The translations under genes were made by a program, and so were the position numbers. The notes below the pieces were generated by a model, which had not been told where the DNA came from, searched no databases, and worked only from the letters and a program-made list of their open reading frames with translations. From the NCBI GenBank assembly GCA_017960585.1, contig JAGCYX010000064.1, positions 1 through 36,248 of the forward strand: DNA of 36,248 bases, given 5' to 3'. Shown here piece by piece: positions 9,701-20,432 of the stretch (position 1 is the stretch's first letter; each line of letters starts with the position of its first letter). The stretch comes from Bacteroidales bacterium. Lineage in GTDB: Bacteria; Bacteroidota; Bacteroidia; Bacteroidales; UBA932.

Positions 9701-11028
9701 TTCTGCTCGATCAGCCTGAGCAGTTCGTCGATGGCTTCGCTGTCGGGGATGTGGCGCAGGACGGGCTCGCCGCGGTGGTAGATTGTGACGCGGCCGCCGC
9801 CTTCGCCCACATAACCCCAGTCGGCGTCGGCCATCTCGCCGGGGCCGTTGACGATGCAGCCCATCACGGCGATGACCATGCCCTTGAGGTGCGCGGTGCG
9901 GCGTTGGACCTCTTCGAAGGTGGTCTGGAGGTCGTACATCGTGCGGCCGCAGCCGGGGCAGGCGATGTATTCCGGCTTGTAGAAGCGGCGCCGGGCAGCC
10001 TGCATGATTTCGTCGACCAGGTACTCGGACAGTCCGGCGCTCGCCGGAATCTCGTCAATTTCCCGCTTCAGCAACTTCGGTCCCCACAGAATTGCCGCGT
10101 CCAGCATAGCAGCGTCGGTGCTGCCTGCGGCTCGGCTTCCATCCTCGCTTCCCGCTGGCGCGGGAACCGGATTCGGCGCTACGAATCCTGCTGCGGCTGA
10201 GCCTTCGCCGCCAGGCAGTACCGGCGCCATGCCGTGTTCGGCGAGGTATTGCGCAACGGGGAGTTCGTTGACCGGCGGTTCGGTGAGGGAGACGCGGATG
10301 GTGTCGCCGATCCCTTCCTGCAGCAGCGAGGCGATGCCGACGCAGGACTTGATGCGCCCGCTGTCGCCGCCGCCGGCCTCCGTAACGCCGAGATGCATCG
10401 GGAAGACGACCCCGCGCTCCTGCATGCGGCGCGCCAGTTCGCGGTACGCCTCCACCATCACGACCGTATTGCTCGCCTTGAGCGAGACCACGACGTTCAG
10501 GAAATCCGCCTCGATACACATCTCCAGCCACTCCATCGCCGCCATCGCCATCGCATGCGGCGTATTGCCGTACCGGTCGGTGATATAGCGTCCCAGCGAG
10601 CCGTGGTTGAGGCCCACGCGCACGGCGGTGCCGTGTTCGCGGCAGACCTCGAGGAAGCGGGCGAACTGCGCGCGCGCCTGCTCGTGGTCGGGGTGGAAGT
10701 TCCCGGGGTTGATACGGACCTTCTCCACGACGGGAGCCACCTCGATGGCCGTCTCGGACGAGAAATGGATGTCCGCGACCAGCGGCACGTTGCAGCCGGC
10801 GGCCCGCAGGCGCCGCTTGATCTCCGCGACGTGCGGAACGTCCTGGCGGCCCGGCACCGTGATGCGCACCAGTTGGGCGCCCGCCGCAGCGAGCTCCAGG
10901 GCCTGGGCGACGGTGGCGTCCACGTCGGAGGTGTGGGTGTTGCACATCGTCTGGACGACGACGGGGTGCCCGGCGCCGATGACGAGGCTGTCACCGACCC
11001 GGACCGGAAGCGTCTCAATGCGAGCCAT
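9697..11028 (-). CDS. ispG: 4-hydroxy-3-methylbut-2-enyl diphosphate synthase (flavodoxin/ferredoxin)
   Basis: IspG (GcpE) reductively opens MEcPP to HMBPP, the penultimate step of the MEP isoprenoid pathway. An N-terminal TIM barrel is followed by the Fe-S domain. Cluster ligands are Cys357 and Cys360 (CPGCGRT), Cys391 (GCIVNGPGE) and probably Glu398. At 443 residues it lacks the large inserted A* domain common in Bacteroidota IspG but is longer than the 370-residue E. coli type. Part of the excess is an Ala/Gly/Pro-rich linker at about residues 268-310, after LAEHG and before ILWGPKLL, which is encoded by a palindromic DNA segment (about 10110-10230). It is the last gene of the ligA operon and overlaps the upstream beta-barrel gene by 14 bp. 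Confidence 0.95.
   Translation of the reverse strand: MARIETLPVRVGDSLVIGAGHPVVVQTMCNTHTSDVDATVAQALELAAAGAQLVRITVPGRQDVPHVAEIKRRLRAAGCNVPLVADIHFSSETAIEVAPVVEKVRINPGNFHPDHEQARAQFARFLEVCREHGTAVRVGLNHGSLGRYITDRYGNTPHAMAMAAMEWLEMCIEADFLNVVVSLKASNTVVMVEAYRELARRMQERGVVFPMHLGVTEAGGGDSGRIKSCVGIASLLQEGIGDTIRVSLTEPPVNELPVAQYLAEHGMAPVLPGGEGSAAAGFVAPNPVPAPAGSEDGSRAAGSTDAAMLDAAILWGPKLLKREIDEIPASAGLSEYLVDEIMQAARRRFYKPEYIACPGCGRTMYDLQTTFEEVQRRTAHLKGMVIAVMGCIVNGPGEMADADWGYVGEGGGRVTIYHRGEPVLRHIPDSEAIDELLRLIEQN
10110..10230. repeat. Palindromic element inside ispG, read in frame
   Basis: The outer arms are about 10116-10131 (CGGTGCTGCCTGCGGC) and 10208-10223 (GCCGCCAGGCAGTACCG-like), pairing with two or three mismatches and bulges. 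Inside are two perfect hairpins: TTCCCGC-TGGC-GCGGGAA at 10149-10166 and GGATTCG-GCGCTA-CGAATCC at 10169-10188. The ispG frame stays open through the element, which encodes an Ala/Gly/Pro/Ser-rich linker. Confidence 0.7.
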
Positions 11029-11815
11029 ATACGATATCTTTAGCTTCCCGGCGAAGCTGCGCGGTGGTCTTGCCGGAACGCTTGGTCAGCTGGAAATGCA
11101 CGCCCACCGTGGCGATGATGTCCAGGGGGTAGGCGTAGCGGTAGTAGTACTGGCTGGCGGAGTCCGGCGCATAGAGCGAGGACCAGGACCAGCGGAGGAT
11201 GGCGTTGAAGTGGATCTCCACGGGGTCGAACATCAGCGCGAAGCCGCCGCCGCCCTGCAGGCCGTATTCCCAGCGGTTCTCGTACGGCCGGAAGGCGTTC
11301 TGGAATTCCGGCTCCAGGTTGGGCCCGCTGCGCGAAATGCTGTTGCGCCAGCCGCCGTAGACGCCCACGTTGGCCATGATCTTGCCGGGATGGAAGTCCA
11401 CGTGGACCTGCGCCAGCGCGGGGATTTCGAAGACCTCGATCGTGCCCTGTTCGGCGCCGTCCACCTCCTGCGTGCGGCCCGTCTCGGGATCCCGCTTGAA
11501 GCCGAATCCCTCATAGCCGTGCGCCACGCCCAGCACGAGGGCGAACATCGGGATGTTGTCGAACATCTTGCTGAACTTGGTGAAGGTCACGTTCACGTAG
11601 TTGGGCATGAACTGCCAGGCGCGGTTGTGCCGCGCGGGCGAATAGTACATATTGGAGAAGGTGACGCCGTAGTTGACGCCGATCATCACGTAGTCGTTGA
11701 TGAGCGCCTTCTTGGCAGGAACTTCCAGCAGCGTATCGGCCTCGAACGTGGCCTGCGCCCGGACACCGGGGGCGGCCAGGACGAGCAGCAGGAGGATGGG
11801 CAGGATTTTTCTCAT
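11015..11815 (-). CDS. Predicted outer-membrane beta-barrel protein
   Basis: This 266-residue protein has a signal peptide (residues 1-20, cleavage after VRA) and then alternating aromatic and polar strands rich in Gly, Tyr and Trp, typical of a small Bacteroidota outer-membrane barrel. I could not assign it to a named family; a PorT-like barrel is possible but not shown. The C-terminus is a basic, non-strand tail whose codons overlap the ispG start by 14 bp. It begins only 4 bp after the Ig-like lipoprotein gene ends, so the two envelope proteins are probably co-expressed and may work together. Confidence 0.8.
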   Translation of the reverse strand: MRKILPILLLLVLAAPGVRAQATFEADTLLEVPAKKALINDYVMIGVNYGVTFSNMYYSPARHNRAWQFMPNYVNVTFTKFSKMFDNIPMFALVLGVAHGYEGFGFKRDPETGRTQEVDGAEQGTIEVFEIPALAQVHVDFHPGKIMANVGVYGGWRNSISRSGPNLEPEFQNAFRPYENRWEYGLQGGGGFALMFDPVEIHFNAILRWSWSSLYAPDSASQYYYRYAYPLDIIATVGVHFQLTKRSGKTTAQLRREAKDIVYGSH

Positions 11816-11819
11816 GGCG

Positions 11820-13604
11820 TCAGGGGAAAAGGGGCCCTACGTCGACGCTCTGCGAGAGCTCGACGCTGGCGGGGATGATGAGGTACTGGCTGCCGTTGAA
11901 GTCCAGGAACACGACGGTCTCGGGCGGACGGTGCTCGAGCAGCGAGCCGGTGTCGATGATGGAATTCCGGTTGCGGTCCTGCGTGATGCGGATGCTGTAT
12001 TTCCCGGCCTTGAGGTAGGGGAAACTCAGCGTCCCGTCGCTGTCCGTGACGTAGCTGCGCAGCACCTTGTCGCGCTTCTCGCCCAGCAGGTCCACGATGA
12101 GCTTGCAGTTCACGCCGGTGAGCTCCAGTTCGAGCGTGCTCAGGGTTTCGTCGGAGGGGAGACTTACCTTGACCGAGGTGCTGTCGGACCAGAAGCCGTT
12201 GACGTCGCGGAAGGCGCGGTGGGGGAGTTTCATCTGGTACTCGAAGCCCGGCATCAGCCTGTCCTTCGGCCGCAGGATGTAGCGGCGCAGGTTCAGGCTG
12301 TCCTGCTCCACGGTGAACTCGGCGCGGCTCTGCCGCTGCCGGGTGTTGGTGACGATGAACTGCACGGAGTCGAAGCGCTCGGAGATGATCGGGTTGCGGA
12401 ACTCCAGCTCGAAGCCGTTCTGCTCCACGGTCTCGGGCGCGGCCGTGAACTTGAGGACGCAGGTGGTGTCCTCGTGCTTGATGTTGCGGCGCACGGTCTT
12501 GGAATAGGTGCGCTTTTCCTGCGGCATCGGGAGCCGGACGACTTCCTGGGCCGGGGTCAGCCGCCCCAGCGAATCCGTCTTGCGGTAGTTCACGTAGATT
12601 CGCATCGTGTCGGGCGCGGCGCGGCGGCTGTTGATCCAGAGTTCCAGACTGTCCTGCAGGATGTTGAACTGGGAGATGACCTGGTCGGCCTGGAAGCCGC
12701 GTATCCACAGCGAGTCGATCCAGGCGCCCGGCGCCTGGAAGGTGATGTAGGCGGAGCGCTCGGAGGTGCGCACCTTGTTCACGATGTACTGCTTGGACGG
12801 CTTCTCGCGGAAGAGCTTGAGCTCGTGCTCGCTGCGGCGCGCCAGGCAGCGGAGCGTATCCAGCATGTCGTAGCGCAGCATTTCCGGGACGGTGTCGGAG
12901 GCGACCAGGACCGGCCGGATCAGCGAATCCACGAAGGCGACGGTCTCCGTCTCGGGATCGTAGATGTTGTCGTTGTTGGCGTCCTTGATGGCGTAGAGCC
13001 GGTAGAGGGTGTCCTGGATGAAAGGCAGGGCGAAGAAGCCCCAGTCGTCGGTCTTCACCGCGGCGTAGGGGCGGTGAAGCAGCACGGCGGAGTCCGCGTG
13101 GTCCTTGTGCAGCAGCACGGTGGCCCCCTTGACGGGCGCGAGGGTATTGCAGTCGACCACGGTGCCCGTGACCATCATCGAATCGATCCGGGTGCCGGTG
13201 GAGAAGACGTAGGTGTAGCCCGGGAACATGTTGCCTTCGTTGGCGTCCGCGATGGCGTCGGTGAAGCTGAGCGTATAGGTCGTGTTCGGCTGGAGCGGCT
13301 CCTCGAACGAGACGATCAGGTTCTTGCCGCGCAGGCGGGACTTGGGCTGGCGCGCCTGGGGCGGCGACAGGAAGATGTTCGCCGGGGTCTTGATGGTCAC
13401 GTACTCGTTGAACGTGAATACGAAATTCGCGCCCTCGAGCGGGACGTTCACAGCGCCCGGCAGCGGCTTGATGTCGATGATCAGCGGCGGGATGGTGTCC
13501 TTCTTGCCGCCCGAAGGGGCCTGCGTCGTATTGGCGCAGGAGGGGAAGAAGAGCGGCAGCAGGCAGGCGCCGACGAGGAAGATCAGGGGCAGGAATCTCT
13601 TCAT
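11820..13604 (-). CDS. Ig-like (Big_5-type) domain lipoprotein
   Basis: This 594-residue envelope lipoprotein has an N-terminal hydrophobic signal with two candidate lipid-modified cysteines, Cys14 (LVGAC) and Cys23 (FPSC); the second fits the following Asn/Thr linker better. After a short GGKKDTIPP stretch comes a bacterial Ig-like domain at about residues 38-140, with the typical phrases FNEYV and LQPNTTYTLSF. A carboxypeptidase-regulatory-like segment with a calcium-site-like acidic motif DANNDNIYDPETE follows. The rest is beta-rich, and a second NRNSIIDTG motif lies near the C-terminus. This architecture is widespread in Bacteroidota and its function is unknown. It lies between relA and a beta-barrel gene with gaps of only 7 and 4 bp. 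Confidence 0.85.
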   Translation of the reverse strand: MKRFLPLIFLVGACLLPLFFPSCANTTQAPSGGKKDTIPPLIIDIKPLPGAVNVPLEGANFVFTFNEYVTIKTPANIFLSPPQARQPKSRLRGKNLIVSFEEPLQPNTTYTLSFTDAIADANEGNMFPGYTYVFSTGTRIDSMMVTGTVVDCNTLAPVKGATVLLHKDHADSAVLLHRPYAAVKTDDWGFFALPFIQDTLYRLYAIKDANNDNIYDPETETVAFVDSLIRPVLVASDTVPEMLRYDMLDTLRCLARRSEHELKLFREKPSKQYIVNKVRTSERSAYITFQAPGAWIDSLWIRGFQADQVISQFNILQDSLELWINSRRAAPDTMRIYVNYRKTDSLGRLTPAQEVVRLPMPQEKRTYSKTVRRNIKHEDTTCVLKFTAAPETVEQNGFELEFRNPIISERFDSVQFIVTNTRQRQSRAEFTVEQDSLNLRRYILRPKDRLMPGFEYQMKLPHRAFRDVNGFWSDSTSVKVSLPSDETLSTLELELTGVNCKLIVDLLGEKRDKVLRSYVTDSDGTLSFPYLKAGKYSIRITQDRNRNSIIDTGSLLEHRPPETVVFLDFNGSQYLIIPASVELSQSVDVGPLFP

Positions 13605-13611
13605 GGGTGCG

Positions 13612-15801
13612 TCAGATATCGGTGCGGACGACGTCCTGGACGCCGTCGATCTTGGAGAGTCCTTCCACCATCCGCTCGAGGTTGCGCTTGTCGCGGACGC
13701 GCAGTTCGATGAATCCCTCGAACAGGCCGGCGTCCGTGGAAAGCTGGAGCTTGCGGATGTTGATGCCGAGGGTCTGGGAGATGAAGTTGGAGATGTCGTT
13801 CAGCAGGCCGATGCGGTCGATGCCCTTGAGCGAGATACGGATCGGGTATTCCTGCTGCACGGCGCCCCACTGCGGGACGACCATGCGGTTGCCGTATTTG
13901 CTGGCGAGGCTCTCCGCCACCGGGCAGGATTTCTTGTGCACGATCACGAGGCTGTCGCTCATCGAGAAGCCGATCACCGGGTCGCCGGGGATGGGGTGGC
14001 AGCACTCCGCGATCTTGTATTCGATCATATGGGCGTTGTCCTCGTGGATGGAGAACTTGCGCTTCTGGCCCGTGGAGAGGTCCTTTTCGTCGATGATGGC
14101 CTTGAATTCCTCTGGGCCGAGGAGGCCCAGTCCGATGCGGAAGAAGAGCTCGTCCTCGTCGTGCAGCTGGGTGTATTCCTGGAACTTGCGGACCAGCTCG
14201 CGGGTGTTGCGGAGGCCCATCAGCCGGACGCGCTCCTCGAAGATGCGCTCGCCCTCGCGGGCGATGGTGTCGAAGTCGCGACGGAAGTATTCGATGACGC
14301 GGTTGCGCGCGTAGCGGGTCTGCAGGAAGGAGACCCAGTCCATCCGGGGCCGGGCGTTCTCCGCGGTGATGATCTCGACCTGGTCTCCGGCCTTGAGGGT
14401 GTGCGAGAGCGGGACGAGCTTCATGTTCACCTTGGCGGCGATGGCCTTGTTGCCGATCTCGGTGTGGATCTGGTAGGCGAAGTCGAGGGCCGTGGCGCCG
14501 CCGCGGATGGCCTTCTGCTCGCCCTTGGGCGTGAAGACGACGATCTCGCTGCTGACGAGGTCCTTGTGGATGATGTCCAGCAGCTCCAGGGCGCTCAGGT
14601 CGTCGCTCAGCAGGATGTCCTGGACTTCGGCGAGCCACTTGTCCATCTCGGAGCCGTTCTCGGAGATGTAGCCGTCGTTCTTGTAGGCCCAGTGGGCGGC
14701 GATGCCCTTCTCGGCGATGTCGTCCATGCGGCGGGAACGGATCTGCACTTCCACCCAGAAGCCGGAATGGCTCATCAAGGTGCAGTGCAGGGCCTCGTAG
14801 CCGTTGCTCTTGGGCTGGGAGATCCAGTCGCGGCGGCGGGTTAGGTTCTCGCGGTAGAGGTGCGTGACGGTGGAGAAGATGAGGTAGGCCTGTCCGCGCT
14901 CCGTCTGGACGTTGTTGTCGGAGGGGTCGAAGATGATGCGTACGGCGTAGAGGTCGTAGATCTGCTCGAAGGGCACCTGCTTCGTGCGCATCTTGTACCA
15001 GATGGAGTAGGGGGTCTTGATGCGCTTCTTGATGGTGAAATGGTAACCGGCCTCCTTGAGCGCCTGGGCGATGGGGGCGATGAACGTGTCGATGTCCTTG
15101 TCGCGCGAGGCCACGTTGCCCTTGATGCGCTCCGTGATGCTGCGGTAGTCCTCGGGTTCCTTGTAGCGGAGCCAGATGTTCTCCATCTCCGACTTGACGC
15201 TGTAGAGGCCGAGGCGGTGGGCCAGCGGGATGAAGATGAACATCGTCTCGGAGAGGATCTTGTCCCGCTTGTGCTCCGGCATGTACTCGATGGTCCGGCA
15301 GTTGTGCAGGCGGTCCGCCAGCTTGATCAGCACCACGCGGACGTCGTCGTTGAGGGTGAGCAGGATGCGCTTGAAGTTCTCGGCCTGCAGACTCTCCGTA
15401 CTGGCGGCCTCGCCCTTGCGGTCCTCGTTGTCGAGGACGGTCTTGATCTTGGTCAAGCCGTCCACGAGGGTGGCGATTTTGTCGCCGAAGAGGTTGCGGA
15501 TGTCATCGACCGTGTAGGCCGTGTCTTCCACGACATCGTGCAGCAGGGCGGCGCAGATGGACTTGCAACCCAGGCCGATCTCGGTGACGACAATCTCCGC
15601 CACGGCGATCGGATGCAGGATATAGGGCTCGCCCGAACGCCGGCGGACGTCCTTGTGGGCCTGGTTGGCGAACTTGAAGGCTTTCCGGACGGTCTCCACC
15701 TCCGCCTTGTCCTTGCAGCGCTTGGCGGCGACCTTCATCAGCGAGTGGTAGGCCTCGTCGATGCAGCGGAGATCATCGGGTGTGAATTGGGAAATGCTCA
15801 T
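13612..15801 (-). CDS. Bifunctional (p)ppGpp synthetase/hydrolase, RelA/SpoT family
   Basis: This cytoplasmic stringent-response enzyme makes and degrades (p)ppGpp. The 729-residue protein has the long RSH layout. An HD hydrolase domain contains HP at residue 63, HD at 88-89 (LLHDVVEDT) and the ED pair at 92-93, so hydrolase activity is likely retained. A synthetase domain lies at about 255-370 (RIKTPYSIWYKM, DLYAVRII, GYEALHCT, EVQIR). A TGS domain begins near residue 416 and a C-terminal ACT domain covers about 655-729. It starts within the last bases of yihY (1-bp overlap) and is followed after 7 bp by the lipoprotein gene. Whether it is mainly RelA-like or SpoT-like cannot be decided, but the HD motif favours a bifunctional Rel. 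Confidence 0.95.
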   Translation of the reverse strand: MSISQFTPDDLRCIDEAYHSLMKVAAKRCKDKAEVETVRKAFKFANQAHKDVRRRSGEPYILHPIAVAEIVVTEIGLGCKSICAALLHDVVEDTAYTVDDIRNLFGDKIATLVDGLTKIKTVLDNEDRKGEAASTESLQAENFKRILLTLNDDVRVVLIKLADRLHNCRTIEYMPEHKRDKILSETMFIFIPLAHRLGLYSVKSEMENIWLRYKEPEDYRSITERIKGNVASRDKDIDTFIAPIAQALKEAGYHFTIKKRIKTPYSIWYKMRTKQVPFEQIYDLYAVRIIFDPSDNNVQTERGQAYLIFSTVTHLYRENLTRRRDWISQPKSNGYEALHCTLMSHSGFWVEVQIRSRRMDDIAEKGIAAHWAYKNDGYISENGSEMDKWLAEVQDILLSDDLSALELLDIIHKDLVSSEIVVFTPKGEQKAIRGGATALDFAYQIHTEIGNKAIAAKVNMKLVPLSHTLKAGDQVEIITAENARPRMDWVSFLQTRYARNRVIEYFRRDFDTIAREGERIFEERVRLMGLRNTRELVRKFQEYTQLHDEDELFFRIGLGLLGPEEFKAIIDEKDLSTGQKRKFSIHEDNAHMIEYKIAECCHPIPGDPVIGFSMSDSLVIVHKKSCPVAESLASKYGNRMVVPQWGAVQQEYPIRISLKGIDRIGLLNDISNFISQTLGINIRKLQLSTDAGLFEGFIELRVRDKRNLERMVEGLSKIDGVQDVVRTDI

Positions 15802-16736
15802 TATCGGTTTTCAGTGTCCCACGCGGAGACGTTATACTGGTCGACATTTTGGAAACTGTAGGAGAGCTGCGCCCCGTAGATGATGATCTGCCAGCTGAAG
15901 TTCAGCCAGATCAGGAAGAGCGGGACGGCGGCGAGAATACCGTAAGCCTGGTTGAGCCGTCCCACGAACATCTGCGTGTGCAGGTAGAGGTGCTGGAACA
16001 GCAGGAAGATCACGCCGGCGATCAGGGCGGACCAGAAGGCGTATTTTGGCTTGACATAGACGGCCGGGATGTACTTGTACATGACCGTCAGGGTGCCCAC
16101 GAGGATGGCGTAGAAGATGAGGTTGCCCAGCCACTTGAACAGACCCCGCACCTCTTTCAGGTCCAGGCCGAAGAGGTCCGTCATGTTGGTGGCGTAGACG
16201 ATGCCGGAGCCGAAGATGATCAGGATGAAGGGAGCCAGGATGAGCACCAGGAAGTAGAATCCGAAGCGCTTGTAGAGCTTGCGGGGAATCTTGAGGATGC
16301 CCCAGACGTTGTTGAATACGCGCTCCACCTGGAACATCATCCACAGGATGGCCCAGAGGAACATCAGGGCGGAGATGAGTCCCAGGCCGCCGCCCTGGGC
16401 GCCGGCGAGGATGTTGTCGGCCCTCTCGGAGAGCATGCTCACGATCTCCGGGTGGGAGGGGAGCAGCATCTGGAGGCCTTCGGTGATCTTGTTGTCGAGG
16501 CCCAGACCGCCCGTGACCGCGAAGGCGAAGGCGAGGGAGGGCACGAGGGCCAGGGTGATGAAGTAGCTCAGCGACACGCACTGGAAGCCCATCCGGTTCT
16601 GCGTGAAGGTGCGGAAGGTGATGCGGATGATCTTCCAGGTTCGGACCAGCCAGGCATAGAATCGGGAATCCCCGCTGGTGTCGAGGGTCCAGATCCGGTC
16701 GCTGAAAAGGTCCGTTATTTGGCTGGCTATCTTCAT
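15801..16736 (-). CDS. YihY/BrkB-family inner-membrane protein
   Basis: This 311-residue integral membrane protein has about six hydrophobic helices after a cytoplasmic N-terminus of about 40 residues. Features of the YihY/virulence factor BrkB family include the early NRMGFQCVSLSYF segment, a long loop with PSHPEIVSMLSERADNIL, and the late LNQAYGILAAVPLFLIWLNFSW helix. The family was once misnamed RNase BN; its true function is unsettled and may be transport or envelope-related. It lies between ligA (6-bp gap) and relA/spoT (1-bp overlap) in the operon. Confidence 0.9.
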   Translation of the reverse strand: MKIASQITDLFSDRIWTLDTSGDSRFYAWLVRTWKIIRITFRTFTQNRMGFQCVSLSYFITLALVPSLAFAFAVTGGLGLDNKITEGLQMLLPSHPEIVSMLSERADNILAGAQGGGLGLISALMFLWAILWMMFQVERVFNNVWGILKIPRKLYKRFGFYFLVLILAPFILIIFGSGIVYATNMTDLFGLDLKEVRGLFKWLGNLIFYAILVGTLTVMYKYIPAVYVKPKYAFWSALIAGVIFLLFQHLYLHTQMFVGRLNQAYGILAAVPLFLIWLNFSWQIIIYGAQLSYSFQNVDQYNVSAWDTENR

Positions 16737-16742
16737 CTTATC

Positions 16743-18938
<2,196 letters not shown>

Positions 18939-18952
18939 CTACGCACAACCTA

Positions 18953-18984
18953 CAAAAATACGCATTTCCCTCCGCAAATGCAAA
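18953..18984 (-). promoter_or_regulatory. Promoter of the ligA operon
   Basis: On the minus strand, TTTG (18984-18981) is followed after exactly 20 bp by TATTTTTG (18960-18953). This matches the Bacteroidota -33/-7 pattern TTTG-N19-21-TAnnTTTG. The -7 box ends 32 bp before the ligA start codon. Confidence 0.75.
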
Positions 18985-18993
18985 CTCACGGAC

Positions 18994-19080
18994 GGCGGGC
19001 GGATGTGCCCTCGCGTGCGGCGCTCCGCCCTCCACAACGCCGACGCAGTCCATCCGCCTGCTGCCGCCTGCCGGGAGCGC
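18994..19080 (+). repeat. R2 palindromic repeat, left copy
   Basis: The segment 19021-19080 is 90% identical (54 of 60) to the reverse complement of 24006-24065. It is itself palindromic: GCGGGCGGATG near 18996-19006 pairs with CATCCGCCTGC at 19051-19061. Its right end runs directly into the R1 copy at 19071. It lies between the ligA promoter and the end of the outer-membrane protein gene. Confidence 0.75.
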
Positions 19081-19155
19081 TGGAACGGTTATTTGCTCCC
19101 GGCGAACAGTTTTTCCGTGTCCCGGGAGCAAAACGGGGTGCCTGTGCTCCCGCAA
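19071..19155 (+). repeat. R1 two-hairpin (REPIN-like) repeat, copy a
   Basis: This 85-bp element has two stem-loops with stems CCGGGAGC/GCTCCCGG and CCGGGAGCA/TGCTCCCG. Its reverse complement matches the copy at 22505-22589 at 71 of 85 positions. The differences are concentrated in the loops and the spacer, while the stems are conserved. It lies just beyond the 3' end of the minus-strand outer-membrane protein gene and may also terminate its transcript. Confidence 0.85.
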
Positions 19156-19161
19156 TCGCTT

Positions 19162-19980
19162 TTAGTACCGGATCGTCAATCCGGCACTGATCGTGCTGTA
19201 CTCCGGCCCGCCGCGGTAACCCGTGTTGGCGGGGCGATAGGAAACGAACGCACCGAACTTGCGATACCAGACGGACGCCCTGGCCCCGAAACGGAATCCG
19301 AGTGCTCCGATCGCATTGTCCTGGCGCTGAGCGTATTTCGCATCCAACTGCAAGACGAGATCATCCTTCATCAAAAAGGGGAGGTTCGTATTGTAGTTGT
19401 TGGAGTATTGTGAATACCCGAAACCGGGAAGTACCTGGAAGCCAAAAGACCAGTCTCCGGCTTCATGCACATAGCCCAGTTCCAAAGAAAGGAAACGCTC
19501 CGAATAAACACCGATAGAAGCGCCCGTGACTTTTACATAAACGGGCTCGTTGTCCTTGTTGAACAAAGCGCTGTTGCGCAGATAGTGGCTCTCAAAACCC
19601 AGGTTCAACCCCATCATGAACAGATTGCCGTTCCGCCACGGCCGGAAACGCAGTTCCACCAGGGAAAGGTCTCCGCAGATGCCGCCCGGGCGAAGCCCGA
19701 TGTAACCACCTGTCACTTCGACCTTTTCCCCGGTCGCCGTGGTCGCTTCATAGGTGTTGTATATTTCAGGGACATGCAAGGCGTGGCTATACCCGAGGTT
19801 TACTTCCCCGAAAGCGACCACCGACCACTGCGGCTTGACGTTCTTCACCGTCACGCCAAAGAGCGGCGCTTCAAAATTCAGTTTTTTCCCCACAACCGTC
19901 GATTCGGTTCCGGGAGTCTGGGCGGCTGCAGAGAGCACTGCCAGCACAGCCAAGGTAGCAACAAAGAGCTTCTTCATCAT
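19162..19980 (-). CDS. Predicted outer-membrane beta-barrel protein in a sigma-factor operon
   Basis: This 272-residue protein has a signal peptide ending AAAQ and alternating amphipathic strands that finish in the barrel-like end AGLTIRY. ATGATG at 19980/19977 gives two equally possible starts. No family name can be given. It is the last gene of a four-gene minus-strand unit headed by an ECF sigma factor (21335), with an 8-bp gap from the preceding small exported protein. It may therefore be an effector, or a surface sensor, of that sigma system. It is less GC-rich than the housekeeping genes to its left. Confidence 0.8.
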   Translation of the reverse strand: MMKKLFVATLAVLAVLSAAAQTPGTESTVVGKKLNFEAPLFGVTVKNVKPQWSVVAFGEVNLGYSHALHVPEIYNTYEATTATGEKVEVTGGYIGLRPGGICGDLSLVELRFRPWRNGNLFMMGLNLGFESHYLRNSALFNKDNEPVYVKVTGASIGVYSERFLSLELGYVHEAGDWSFGFQVLPGFGYSQYSNNYNTNLPFLMKDDLVLQLDAKYAQRQDNAIGALGFRFGARASVWYRKFGAFVSYRPANTGYRGGPEYSTISAGLTIRY

Positions 19981-19988
19981 TATGTAAT

Positions 19989-20432
19989 TTATTGTTTTTC
20001 AAACATTCCGCGCAAATCGGCAAGGGTCGCGGAACCCTCCAGATAAAGGATGGTTACCTTCCATTGCCCGTCCACGGGCCGGGCCTGGTAGCAGAGGTAG
20101 CGATGGATGCGTCCCCTGGTTTTGGGCTGGATCAGGGCATAGGTCAACATTTCACCGACGGTCTCGGTTTCTGTCGCATTCGCAGCGGAGACATCTGCCC
20201 TGACCAGAGCCGCCACCTTCCGGGCCAGCAGCGTATCAGCCTGAAAAGAGACACCTCGGTAATAATCCAGTTTATAAGTTGACATACTGCTGCCGCGGAC
20301 CTCCGTGGCCACCATCTGCCTTTCGGGGACCACTTTCCCTTGAAAGATCGGATAGCAGTTCAGATCCCGCTGGGCGAAGGCGGCACTGGCAAACAGCAGC
20401 AGGGCCAGGATGCTTGTGAGTATCTTCTTCAT
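19989..20432 (-). CDS. Small exported protein of unknown function
   Basis: The 147-residue product has a signal peptide (residues 1-20, AFA-QR) and no lipobox, so it should be periplasmic. The mature part is mixed alpha/beta with only two cysteines and no recognised motif. It overlaps the anti-sigma-like gene by 4 bp and is followed after 8 bp by the barrel gene, so it belongs to the sigma-factor operon. A DUF4252/DUF6108-like family of exported proteins is often found beside such sigma factors, but I cannot confirm membership from sequence alone. Confidence 0.75.
   Translation of the reverse strand: MKKILTSILALLLFASAAFAQRDLNCYPIFQGKVVPERQMVATEVRGSSMSTYKLDYYRGVSFQADTLLARKVAALVRADVSAANATETETVGEMLTYALIQPKTRGRIHRYLCYQARPVDGQWKVTILYLEGSATLADLRGMFEKQ

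Noticed and set aside
11697-13712. Very long plus-strand open frame (671 codons) opposite the Ig-like lipoprotein gene
   Set aside because: It is the antisense shadow of a well-supported minus-strand gene; its translation is low in family-like features and rich in Val/Gly/Asp from GC-skewed codons.
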